The notes under the pieces: model-generated
What the model was told of the DNA's origin: nothing
What the model saw: the letters and a program-made list of their open reading frames with translations, nothing else
Databases searched by the model: none
Source: Syntrophaceae bacterium UBA2192
GTDB taxonomy: Bacteria > Desulfobacterota > Syntrophia > Syntrophales > UBA2192
Assembly: GCA_002327315.1 (NCBI GenBank)
Contig: DCVI01000026.1
Coordinates: 1,906 to 14,316 of the forward strand
Length of the DNA stretch: 12,411 nucleotides
Direction: 5' to 3'
Translations under genes and position numbers: made by a program
Shown: piece by piece, positions 6,189-12,411 of the stretch
How the letters are laid out: every line of letters starts with the position of its first letter
How positions within the stretch are numbered: the first letter of the stretch is position 1

Positions 6189-6815
6189 ATGAGACGGATA
6201 GGGTTCCTCTTGTTGGCAATACTCTTCGTCACAGGCTGCGGCGGGAGATCGACCTACGTGGTTCAGCAATACATCCTGGACTACTCCCCGCCTGCGCTCG
6301 CGGGTCTTGCGAGGGCCAACGAGGTGCTCCGCGTGGAGCCATTCTCGACGGCCCAGGCCTTCTCCGGCACAGCCATGTTCTACCGGCCGTCATCCTTCGA
6401 GCTGAGCTCATACAGCAGAGAGCGCTGGCGCGTGAACCCGGGCGACATGGTGACGGATTTTCTGTTGAGGGACCTGCGCAACGCCGGCATGTTCACGGCC
6501 GTCTTGGCCTACGAGGATCCGGGCGAGGGCCGTTACGTCGTGACAGGCACCGTTGCCGAGTTCCTGGAGGTGGACAGTCGCGGCGGCCCCAGGGCCCGGC
6601 TTGCCGTAGACGCGACACTCCTGGACACAACGGAGCGGGAGATCACAAAGCGCGTCGTCTTCCAGAAGACCTACACGGTAGAGGAGGCGATGCAGGACAA
6701 GTCGGCCCGGTCCCTTGCCGAATCCATGAGCGGGGCCATGAAGAAATTCTCCGGGGAGCTCATGGTGGACATTCACCGGGCGATGGGCAATGTGAAGAAA
6801 ACGAAGGCCCCTTGA
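6189..6815 (+). CDS. PqiC-like ABC-type transport auxiliary lipoprotein
   Basis: Outer-membrane lipoprotein expected to dock an MCE tunnel at the outer membrane, as PqiC does for PqiB. The 208-residue product has a short signal peptide (MRRIGFLLLAILFVTGC) with Cys17 as the lipidated residue; Gly at the next position is compatible with outer-membrane sorting. The domain of about 24-195 has the usual opening (VQQYILDYSPP), then the alternating strands and two helices of the ABC_trans_aux/DUF330 family, including GRYVVTGTVAEFLEV at about 116-130. The ATG 6189 start is chosen for its ribosome site, GGAGG at 6179-6183 with 5-nt spacing. An in-frame TTG at 6153 lies inside the octamer repeat and would spoil the signal peptide. 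It closes the transporter operon. Confidence 0.85.
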   Translation: MRRIGFLLLAILFVTGCGGRSTYVVQQYILDYSPPALAGLARANEVLRVEPFSTAQAFSGTAMFYRPSSFELSSYSRERWRVNPGDMVTDFLLRDLRNAGMFTAVLAYEDPGEGRYVVTGTVAEFLEVDSRGGPRARLAVDATLLDTTEREITKRVVFQKTYTVEEAMQDKSARSLAESMSGAMKKFSGELMVDIHRAMGNVKKTKAP

Positions 6816-6858
6816 AATAAAAAAACCCCGTCGCAGAAAAAACCGAAAAGGTGATGTC

Positions 6859-7422
6859 ATGACGATCAAGGAAAAGGATTATTTCACCGCTCTTTACGAG
6901 GTGGCCAAGGTCATCAATGCCTCCCTGGAGCCCTCGGAGGTCCTCGAGAAGATCGCCTGTTGTGTGACCGAGGCGATGGTTGTGAAGGCCTGCTCCATCC
7001 GCCTGCTCGATGCCCGGGGCAAGCGTCTTCTCATGGGGGCGGCCTGCGGGCTTTCGAAGGGATACCTCGTCAAGGGGCCCGTGCTGGTGAAAGAAAGCGG
7101 AATCGACCGGGGGGCTCTCGGGGGAAAGACGATCTGGATCCGGGACGCCCAGTCGGACAGGGATTTTCAGTACACCGCCGACGCTAAAAAAGAGAAGATC
7201 CGGTCCATCCTGGTGGTCCCGCTGGTTGTCGGGAAGAAGTCCATCGGGGTCCTCCGCGCCTACACGAAGGAGGAGCGTAAGTTCGATAAACAGGAAGTCC
7301 GTTTTCTCGAGGCCGTGGCCAACCTGAGCGCCATTGCCCTGGACAACGCCCGCCTCTACAGCGCCCTCAAGACGAACTTCGAACTGCTCGTGGAGCACAA
7401 GTACAGGATAGATGACCATTGA
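6859..7422 (+). CDS. stand-alone GAF domain protein
   Basis: The function is unknown. The 187-residue product is almost entirely one GAF domain (about 10-165), a fold that binds small ligands such as cyclic nucleotides, tetrapyrroles or redox groups in signalling proteins. Visible features are the N-terminal helix, the strand CSIRLLD (45-51), the GAF centre around 95-120 (IRDAQSDRDFQY) and the strand pair SILVVPLVVGKKSIGVLRAYT (121-141). The closing helix follows (VANLSAIALDNARLY). Cys34, Cys35, Cys45 and Cys63 are present. No kinase, cyclase, phosphodiesterase or DNA-binding domain is attached, and no signal peptide is seen, so it is cytoplasmic. AAGG (6848-6851) lies 7 nt before the ATG. 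It lies between the transporter operon and gap; the relationship to either is unclear. Confidence 0.87.
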   Translation: MTIKEKDYFTALYEVAKVINASLEPSEVLEKIACCVTEAMVVKACSIRLLDARGKRLLMGAACGLSKGYLVKGPVLVKESGIDRGALGGKTIWIRDAQSDRDFQYTADAKKEKIRSILVVPLVVGKKSIGVLRAYTKEERKFDKQEVRFLEAVANLSAIALDNARLYSALKTNFELLVEHKYRIDDH

Positions 7423-7424
7423 TG

Positions 7425-7452
7425 CAGGCTCCAGGCTACAGGCATCAGGCTT
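7425..7452 (+). repeat. heptamer tandem repeat CAGGCTN, four units
   Basis: CAGGCTC, CAGGCTA, CAGGCAT and CAGGCTT follow one another exactly, beginning 3 nt after the GAF stop codon. The array fills half of the 58-nt gap before the gap gene and ends 15 nt upstream of its ribosome site. In the same register it resembles positions 1-21 (GGCTTGT, GGCTTGC). It is a heptanucleotide repeat of the STRR kind known from several bacterial genomes. Confidence 0.75.
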
Positions 7453-7480
7453 CCGGAAAGAAGAAAGAAAGGATCAGACG

Positions 7481-8491
7481 ATGATCAGAGTGGGAATCAA
7501 CGGGTTCGGGCGGATCGGGCGACAGGTGCTCAAGGCGATGATCGAGAGGTACCCGAAGACGCTGCAGGTCGCGGCCGTCAACGATCTCTTCGACGTGGGG
7601 ACCAACGCCCACCTCTTCAAGTTTGACACCAACTACGGGCGCTTCCAGGGCACCGTCGCCGAGGGGAAAGACCAGTTTATCATCAACGGCCAGCCCATCC
7701 GGAGTTTCGCCTACCGCGACCCTGCCCAGATCCCCTGGGACGACGAAGGCGTGGAGATCGTCATCGAGAGCACGGGCCTCTTCACCGACGCCGCAAAATC
7801 CCGGGCCCACCTCCAGGCGGGGGCAAAGAAAGTCATCATTTCGGCCCCGGCCAAGGGCGAGGACATCACCGTCGTGATGGGTGTGAACCACGCTGCCTAC
7901 AACCCGAAGAAGCACAGCATCATCTCCAACGCCTCCTGCACGACCAACTGCCTGGCGCCCCCCGTGAGCGTCGTCCACGCCGCCTTCGGCATCGAGAAAG
8001 GCATGATGACGACGATTCACTCCTACACGAACGACCAGCGGATCCTCGATCTGCCCCACAAGGACCTCCGGCGCGCCCGTGCGGCAGCCTGCAACATCAT
8101 CCCCACGACGACGGGGGCGGCAAGGGCCCTTTCCCTTATCATCCCCGAGCTCGATGGGCGCTTCGACGGCTACTCGCTCCGCGTCCCCACGCCGACGGTC
8201 TCCGTGGCGGATTTCACGGCCGAGCTGAAAAAAACGGCCACGACGGAGGCGCTCCGCGAGGCCCTCAAGCAGGCGGCAAGAAAGTCGCTGCAGGGAATCA
8301 TGGCCTGCGAGGAGGACCCCCTCGTGTCGATGGACTTCAAGGGCGATACGCACTCGTCCATCGTGGACATGGAGTTCACCCAGGTCTTCCGCGGCAACAT
8401 GGCCAAGGTCGTGGCCTGGTACGACAACGAGTGGGGCTACTCCTGCCGCGTGGCGGACCTGGCCGACTACATCGCAGGCAAGGGCCTATGA
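7481..8491 (+). CDS. gap: glyceraldehyde-3-phosphate dehydrogenase, type I
   Basis: Catalyses the reversible oxidation and phosphorylation of glyceraldehyde 3-phosphate to 1,3-bisphosphoglycerate in glycolysis and gluconeogenesis. The 336-residue length is typical. The Rossmann motif NGFGRIGR lies at 7-14, and Asp35 (VNDLFD) favours NAD over NADP. Catalytic Cys153 sits in SNASCTTNCLAP, with His180 as the general base. Phosphate-site residues are in SYTNDQ (181-186), TTTGAA (209-214) and SLRVPTPT (232-239), including Arg234. The usual glycine of PTPTGSV is Val240 here (PTPTVSV), a variant seen in other members. AAAGGA (7468-7473) lies 7 nt before the ATG. An in-frame start at 7412 would overlap the GAF gene and lacks support. 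Confidence 0.97.
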   Translation: MIRVGINGFGRIGRQVLKAMIERYPKTLQVAAVNDLFDVGTNAHLFKFDTNYGRFQGTVAEGKDQFIINGQPIRSFAYRDPAQIPWDDEGVEIVIESTGLFTDAAKSRAHLQAGAKKVIISAPAKGEDITVVMGVNHAAYNPKKHSIISNASCTTNCLAPPVSVVHAAFGIEKGMMTTIHSYTNDQRILDLPHKDLRRARAAACNIIPTTTGAARALSLIIPELDGRFDGYSLRVPTPTVSVADFTAELKKTATTEALREALKQAARKSLQGIMACEEDPLVSMDFKGDTHSSIVDMEFTQVFRGNMAKVVAWYDNEWGYSCRVADLADYIAGKGL

Positions 8492-8511
8492 AAACCCCCT
8501 TCCTCGATCTT

Positions 8512-8547
8512 CCTCTCCCTTGAGGGGAGAGGATTGAGGTGAGGGTG
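8512..8547 (+). repeat. 36-nt hairpin repeat element, copy 1 (upstream of nrdJ)
   Basis: CCTCTCCC (8512-8519) and GGGAGAGG (8525-8532) form a perfect 8-bp stem around TTGAG, followed by a variable hexamer and the conserved tail GTGAGGGTG (8539-8547). Copy 2 at 10734-10769 has the same length and orientation and differs only in four bases of the hexamer. It resembles REP-like intergenic elements widespread in proteobacteria. There is no T-tract, so it is not a normal terminator. It lies between gap and nrdJ. Confidence 0.8.
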
Positions 8548-8584
8548 GATAGAGCAAAACCTCTTTCCTCAATCGGAGGCTGCC

Positions 8585-10714
8585 ATGCCGAAGCTCATTC
8601 TTCCCCGGAAGATCCGCAAGCGCGACGACTCCGTCGTCCCCTTCGAAAAGGAAAAGATCCGCTACGCCATTGAACGGGCTGCCTTCGAGGTCCTCCAGGA
8701 CCGCCTGAAATCGATCACCGTCTCCGAGACGGTGACCCAGGCCGTTCTCCAGGACGCCAGCCGTCTGTATCGCACGTCGGTGCCGAATGTGGAGAATATC
8801 CAGGACCTCGTCGAGCAGGGCCTCATGAAGGCGGGATTCGGTCCCATCGCCCGGTCCTACATCCTCTACCGCGAGCGCCGTGCCGAGATGCGCCAGGCCA
8901 AGGCGGCCCTGGGCCTCAAAGACGATCTCAAGTTCCCGATCAATGCCATGGAAGTCTTGAAGAAGCGCTACCTCATCAAGGACGACGAGCGCAACATCGT
9001 CGAAACGCCGGGCGAGCTTTTCCGCCGGGTGGCGCGCCACGTGGCCCGGGGGGAGAAAAACTTCAAATCGGCCGTGTCGGCCACCGAGGCCGAAGAAACC
9101 TTCTTTGACACGATGCGGGAGCTCGATTTCCTCCCCAACTCCCCTACCCTGATGAACGCGGGCACGGCCCTGGGCCAGCTCTCGGCCTGTTTTGTGCTTC
9201 CCGTGGCCGACTCCATCGACGGGATCTTCGGGGCGCTTCACCACATGGCAAAGATTCATCAGTCCGGAGGCGGCACGGGCTTCAACTTTTCGCACCTGCG
9301 GCCAAAGGGGGACCTCGTCAAGACGACCAAGGGCGAGGCCTCGGGGCCCGTCTCTTTCATGAGCATCTTCGACGGGGCCACGGGCGTGATCGTCCAGGGC
9401 GGACGCCGCAGGGGGGCCAACATGGGGATCCTGCGCTGCGACCACCCGGACATCATGGAATTCATCGAGGCCAAGATCGACAAGGGTCGCTTTGCCAACT
9501 TCAACCTCTCCGTTGCCGTGACGGACCGCTTCATGGACGCCGTGCGCCGCAACCGCAGCTTCGACCTCGTGAACCCCCGGACGGGAAAGAGGGACAGCAC
9601 GGTAAGGGCAAGGACGATCTTCGACCTCATCGTCTACGGGGCCTGGCGCACGGGAGACCCGGGAATCATCTTCGTCGACACGATCAATCGGCAGAACCCC
9701 ACGCCGGGTGTGGGAAGGATCGAGGCGACAAACCCCTGCGGCGAGCTCCCGCTGCTTCCCTACGAGAGCTGCAACCTGGGCTCCGTCAACCTGGCGCGAA
9801 TGGTCAAGGACGGTAAGCCGGACTGGAAGCGGCTTGCCGAGACGATCCGCTGGGGGGTGCGCTTCCTCGACGACGTCATCGAGGTGAACAACTTCCCCAT
9901 GCCCGAGATTCGGGAGATCACCCGCGCAAACCGCAAGATCGGGCTTGGCGTCATGGGGTTTGCCGACATGCTCATTCGCCTGGGCATCCCATACAACTCG
10001 GCCGATGGAGAGCGCTTCGCCCGGAGGCTCATGGCCTTCATTCGGCGCGAGTCGTTGAAGGCCTCGACGGCGCTCGCCGCCGAGCGGGGCGTATTCCCGA
10101 ATCACGACAAGTCGGTCTTCGCCCGGAGAAATCTATTCGTGCGCAACGCCACGGTGAACACCGTGGCCCCCACGGGAACGATCAGCATCATCGCCGGCTG
10201 TTCGAGCGGCATCGAGCCGCTTTTCGCCATCAGCTTTGTGCGAAATGTCCTCTCGGGCACGCGGCTCTTCGAGATCAACCCCATCTTCGAAAAAGTCGCC
10301 CGGGCCCGGGGAATCTACAAGCGGGAGATCCTTGCCGAGATCGCCCGGTGGGGCACCCTGCAGAAGATCAAGGGAATCCCGAGAGACATCAAGCGGGTCT
10401 TCGTGACGGCCTTCGACGTGGAGCCCGAGCAGCACCTGCGCATCCAGGCCGCCTTTCAGGAGAACTGCGACAACTCCGTGTCCAAGACGATCAACCTGCC
10501 CACGGAGTCGACCATCGACGACGTGCGCAACATCTACCTGACGGCGCACAAGCTGCGCTGCAAGGGGATCACCATCTATCGGTACGGGAGCCGGGCCGAG
10601 CAGGTCCTTTCTTTCCGGGGCGCCGACGGCGGCCCCGTCCTTCTCGAAGAGGACCTCGTGGCGGCAGACTCCGAGTTCGCCGGAGGCTGCATGACGGGAA
10701 CCTGCAACTTTTAA
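8585..10714 (+). CDS. nrdJ: adenosylcobalamin-dependent (class II) ribonucleotide reductase with ATP cone
   Basis: Reduces ribonucleotides to deoxyribonucleotides using a B12-derived radical, so it works with or without oxygen. The 709-residue product opens with an ATP-cone domain (about 4-95, with KRDDSVVPFEKEKI at its start), the site of dATP/ATP activity control. The 10-stranded barrel follows. Cys202 (SACFVLP) and Cys396 (YESCNLGS) form the expected redox pair, and Cys385 in NPCGE is the thiyl radical site, with Asn383 and Glu387 beside it. The 11-residue spacing between Cys385 and Cys396 is that of class II enzymes. Later family motifs include VAPTGTIS (527-534). The C-terminus is a short Cys702/Cys707 pair rather than a full zinc ribbon. 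No NrdA/NrdB partner gene is nearby. GGAGG (8575-8579) lies 5 nt before the ATG. Confidence 0.96.
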   Translation: MPKLILPRKIRKRDDSVVPFEKEKIRYAIERAAFEVLQDRLKSITVSETVTQAVLQDASRLYRTSVPNVENIQDLVEQGLMKAGFGPIARSYILYRERRAEMRQAKAALGLKDDLKFPINAMEVLKKRYLIKDDERNIVETPGELFRRVARHVARGEKNFKSAVSATEAEETFFDTMRELDFLPNSPTLMNAGTALGQLSACFVLPVADSIDGIFGALHHMAKIHQSGGGTGFNFSHLRPKGDLVKTTKGEASGPVSFMSIFDGATGVIVQGGRRRGANMGILRCDHPDIMEFIEAKIDKGRFANFNLSVAVTDRFMDAVRRNRSFDLVNPRTGKRDSTVRARTIFDLIVYGAWRTGDPGIIFVDTINRQNPTPGVGRIEATNPCGELPLLPYESCNLGSVNLARMVKDGKPDWKRLAETIRWGVRFLDDVIEVNNFPMPEIREITRANRKIGLGVMGFADMLIRLGIPYNSADGERFARRLMAFIRRESLKASTALAAERGVFPNHDKSVFARRNLFVRNATVNTVAPTGTISIIAGCSSGIEPLFAISFVRNVLSGTRLFEINPIFEKVARARGIYKREILAEIARWGTLQKIKGIPRDIKRVFVTAFDVEPEQHLRIQAAFQENCDNSVSKTINLPTESTIDDVRNIYLTAHKLRCKGITIYRYGSRAEQVLSFRGADGGPVLLEEDLVAADSEFAGGCMTGTCNF

Positions 10715-10733
10715 CGGCCCTTACCGCAATCTC

Positions 10734-10769
10734 CCTCTCCCTTGAGGGGAGAGGGGCGGGGTGAGGGTG
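10734..10769 (+). repeat. 36-nt hairpin repeat element, copy 2 (downstream of nrdJ)
   Basis: Same element as 8512-8547, with an inverted repeat CCTCTCCC / GGGAGAGG around TTGAG. The stem here extends to 9 bp (10733-10741 with 10747-10755). It is followed by a variable hexamer and GTGAGGGTG. It begins 19 nt after the nrdJ stop, in the 140-nt gap before the beta-barrel gene, and has no T-tract. Confidence 0.8.
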
Positions 10770-10854
10770 CATGGTCCTCGTCTTTCCTATCTTTACACTG
10801 TTCGGTCAGGACTGGATGGCAGCTTCCAGGTTTGCAGGGAAGGAGGAAGAGCGT

Positions 10855-11616
10855 ATGTTCCGTTGCTCTTACCTTAAAATGGGGCTTCTTATCTTCTTGT
10901 GGGCATGCAGCCATTGGCTCCCTGCGCCCGCGCTCGCCGGACCGCCGTTTCAGACCGACGACCCCGACCCCGTCGAAACCAAGCACTGGGAGATATACGT
11001 CGCCTCGCAATTCAAACACGACAGAGACGGGGACTCCGCCGCGCTGCCGCAAGTCGAGATCAACTACGGCGTCTTCCCCAACACGCAGATCCATCTCATC
11101 GTCCCGCTTGCCTATGACAACCCGTCGGGTGATAAGGCTCATTACGGGCTTGGGGATATCGAGGTCGGTGTCAAATTCCGTTTCATCCAGGAGTCGGAGT
11201 GGATTCCCATGGTCGGACTCTTTCCCCTGGTTGAAATCCCGACCGGCAACCACGACGAAGGATTGGGAAACGGAAAAGCGCAGTTTTTCATCCCCTTGTG
11301 GCTCCAGAAGAGCTGGGGGCCCTGGACAAGTTACGGTGGCGGTGGCTACTGGATCAATCCCGGTGACGGGAACAAGAACTGGTGGTTTTTCGGATGGGAG
11401 GTGCAGCGCGAGATATCCAAGGCCCTGACCCTGGGCGGCGAGCTGATCTACAAAACGGCCGATACGGATGACGGTGACAACAGCTTCGGGTTCAACGTCG
11501 GCGCCATCATCAACCTCACCGGGAATCATCATATCCTGCTCTCCGCAGGGAGCGACTTTTCGGGGCCGACCCGTTTTCAATGCTATATCGGATACCAGTT
11601 CACCTTCGGCCCATAG
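10855..11616 (+). CDS. predicted outer-membrane beta-barrel protein (MetA-pathway/transporter-like family)
   Basis: No specific substrate can be named. The 253-residue product has a signal peptide, with a hydrophobic core at about 9-24 and cleavage near ALA-G (about 29-32), then GPPFQTDDPDPVETKHWE. The mature part alternates polar and hydrophobic residues, with aromatic-rich strands such as PQVEINYGVF, GDIEVGVKFRF and KALTLGGELIY. It ends in YIGYQFTFGP, an amphipathic strand near the C-terminus as expected of outer-membrane barrels. The opening and strand pattern recall the Phenol_MetA_deg-type putative transporter family; this is recognition by style, not a database match. ATG 10855 is chosen because AGGAGG (10841-10846) lies 8 nt upstream and the signal peptide follows directly. 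The longer frame from 10771 abuts the hairpin repeat and adds no recognisable sequence. Confidence 0.78.
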   Translation: MFRCSYLKMGLLIFLWACSHWLPAPALAGPPFQTDDPDPVETKHWEIYVASQFKHDRDGDSAALPQVEINYGVFPNTQIHLIVPLAYDNPSGDKAHYGLGDIEVGVKFRFIQESEWIPMVGLFPLVEIPTGNHDEGLGNGKAQFFIPLWLQKSWGPWTSYGGGGYWINPGDGNKNWWFFGWEVQREISKALTLGGELIYKTADTDDGDNSFGFNVGAIINLTGNHHILLSAGSDFSGPTRFQCYIGYQFTFGP

Positions 11617-11705
11617 AAGCCAGATCGTCAGTCGTTTCATCCAATCCGATTTCTCTTTTCATTGTCCCTCTGTGCTGATAAAGCTGCCTTCTACAGGGCC
11701 GGCAA

Positions 11706-11736
11706 GGAGGTGGGCAAGCCGTCCATGCCCACCTCC
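11706..11736 (+). other. perfect 11-bp hairpin enclosing a Shine-Dalgarno and minigene start
   Basis: GGAGGTGGGCA (11706-11716) is perfectly complementary to TGCCCACCTCC (11726-11736) with a 9-nt loop. There is no T-tract, so it is not a typical terminator. AAGGAGG (11704-11710) lies mostly in the left arm. ATG 11725, at the edge of the right arm, opens a 7-codon frame ending at TGA 11746-11748. The next gene begins about 57 nt after the hairpin. It may be a repeat element, an RNA 3' end formed by processing, or a leader structure. Confidence 0.55.
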
Positions 11737-11793
11737 AGCGGCACATGAATGAGCTTCAAGATTCAGCATCGCGTCAAAAACACAGGGGTGACC

Positions 11794-12258
11794 ATGAAAG
11801 AGAATCGAGTCGAGGAAGTGGTAAAAACGCACGCAGAAGGTTTCAGCTGCGCCCAGGCGCTTCTTGCAGTCTATGGGCCGGAACTGGGCGTGGACAGGGA
11901 GACGGCGCTGAAGGTGGCCGGCGGTTTCGGTGGTGGCATGGGCCGCATGGCGGGGACCTGCGGGGCCCTGACGGGCGCCTTCATGGTCATTGGTCTTGCG
12001 CACAGCATGACGAAGAAGGGCGATCTGCAACAGAAGGAGCTTTCCTACGAATACATTCGGAAGTTCGCCGAAAAATTCAGGGGGCGCAACGGGACCCTTG
12101 TCTGCCGGGAACTCATGGGCGTCGATGTGAGCACGCCGGAGGGCTTCGCTGAATCCAAAGAGAAAAAAATCGCCCGGACCATATGCCCGAAGTACATCCG
12201 GGACGCAGCGGAGATCCTCGAGGAGCTTCTGGCCGATTCTCTGAAAGACAGAGGGTAG
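11794..12258 (+). CDS. C_GCAxxG_C_C family putative redox-active cysteine protein
   Basis: A small cytoplasmic protein of a family named for its conserved cysteines; the biochemical role is unestablished. The 154-residue product shows the pattern well: Cys19 in FSCAQ, the glycine-rich run GGFGGGMGRMAGTCGALTGA (43-62) with Cys56, Cys104 in LVCRELMGVD, and Cys131 in ICPKYI. The spacing and the helix between them (about 63-98) fit the family, whose members are common in anaerobes and are proposed to bind metal or act in redox chemistry. The start is ATG 11794: AGGGGTGA (11784-11791) gives good spacing. In-frame ATG 11749 would add 15 residues without motifs. The stop codon TAG 12256-12258 falls inside the octamer repeat, so the last codons are supplied by repeat sequence. 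Confidence 0.88.
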   Translation: MKENRVEEVVKTHAEGFSCAQALLAVYGPELGVDRETALKVAGGFGGGMGRMAGTCGALTGAFMVIGLAHSMTKKGDLQQKELSYEYIRKFAEKFRGRNGTLVCRELMGVDVSTPEGFAESKEKKIARTICPKYIRDAAEILEELLADSLKDRG

Positions 12259-12288
12259 GAGGGTATGAAGGTGAGAAGGTTGGAGAAG
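12251..12288 (+). repeat. octamer tandem repeat GARGGTNN, four to five units, overlapping a stop codon
   Basis: GAGGGTAG, GAGGGTAT, GAAGGTGA and GAAGGTTG are contiguous (12251-12282), followed by a partial GAGAAG. The first unit contains the TAG stop of the C_GCAxxG_C_C gene. It is the same family as 6125-6156, and an inverted array lies 39 nt downstream. Confidence 0.75.
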
Positions 12289-12327
12289 CAGAGGAGCCGA
12301 ACCCCGGCCACCGACTATCCAACGCTC

Positions 12328-12351
12328 TTACCCTCTCACCTTCTTACCTTC
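12328..12351 (-). repeat. octamer tandem repeat, inverted orientation, three units
   Basis: TTACCCTC, TCACCTTC and TTACCTTC read on the minus strand as GAAGGTAA, GAAGGTGA and GAGGGTAA. Together with the direct array at 12251-12288 it forms an imperfect inverted repeat that could fold into a long stem with a loop of about 40 nt. It may mark the boundary between convergent genes: a minus-strand frame with stop at 12391-12393 covers the final 18 nt, far too little to call. Confidence 0.7.
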
Positions 12352-12411
12352 TGTGGTCGACGGGATGCGCCCCCGGTCAACAGTCCATCGTTACTTCATG
12401 AAGTCGCCGGC

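Noticed and set aside
6816..6858. Terminator between the auxiliary lipoprotein and the GAF gene
   Set aside because: There is an A-run and a C-run but no inverted repeat and no T-tract on the coding strand.
8492..8584. Possible cobalamin riboswitch before nrdJ
   Set aside because: The gap is only 93 nt and is largely filled by the 36-nt hairpin repeat and the ribosome site. It is too short for the aptamer, and no B12-box-like sequence is seen.
8486..10105. 539-codon open frame on the minus strand opposite nrdJ
   Set aside because: It is a mirror of nrdJ codon bias with low-complexity charged composition. The plus strand holds all class II reductase active-site motifs.
12391..12411. Three-prime end of a convergent minus-strand gene
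   Set aside because: Six codons before a stop at the window edge cannot be told from chance, although the inverted repeat just left of it would suit a convergent gene end.

Overview
This is a GC-rich bacterial chromosomal window that reads as ordinary, gene-dense core sequence. One gene points left at the left edge and ten point right. Three features suggest an anaerobic or facultatively anaerobic Gram-negative, most likely a deltaproteobacterium in the broad sense (Desulfobacterota, Syntrophus-like): an outer-membrane-directed lipid transport operon, a B12-dependent class II ribonucleotide reductase, and a C_GCAxxG_C_C-type cysteine protein. The taxonomic placement is inference from gene content and style; no rRNA or other marker is present.

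Layout. Positions 1-30 hold a degenerate heptamer repeat. A small SLT-type lytic transglycosylase (31-639, minus) diverges from a DegP/HtrA-type periplasmic protease (1070-2506). The roughly 430 bp between them hold a 17-bp palindrome and a stack of hairpins, two of which are mutually exclusive. Next comes a probable operon for trafficking lipid between the membranes (2650-6815). It contains a lipoprotein with a Cache/PAS-like domain, a STAS-MlaE fusion permease, an MlaF-type ATPase, an elongated single-MCE MlaD protein, and a PqiC-like auxiliary lipoprotein. Rightward on the same strand follow a stand-alone GAF protein (6859-7422), NAD-type glyceraldehyde-3-phosphate dehydrogenase (7481-8491), the class II ribonucleotide reductase NrdJ (8585-10714), a predicted outer-membrane beta-barrel protein (10855-11616), and a C_GCAxxG_C_C protein (11794-12258).

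How the parts fit. The protease, the lytic transglycosylase and the Mla-type transporter all serve the cell envelope. In the transporter, the MlaB role (STAS) is fused to MlaE. No MlaC or MlaA gene is present; a lipoprotein lies at each end of the cluster instead. The rightward genes from gap onward have unrelated housekeeping roles and are probably separate transcription units or loosely co-transcribed.

The most unusual content is outside the coding regions. Three families of short repeats occupy the gaps: an octamer tandem repeat (GARGGTRN) in two gaps and both orientations, a heptamer tandem repeat (GGCTNNN) in two gaps, and a 36-nt hairpin element present once on each side of nrdJ. Within genes, the main oddities are a Gln in place of the H-loop His in the MlaF ATPase, a long helical tail on MlaD, and the uncharacterised Cache-like lipoprotein at the head of the transporter operon. 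I see no CRISPR array, insertion sequence, prophage gene, tRNA or rRNA.
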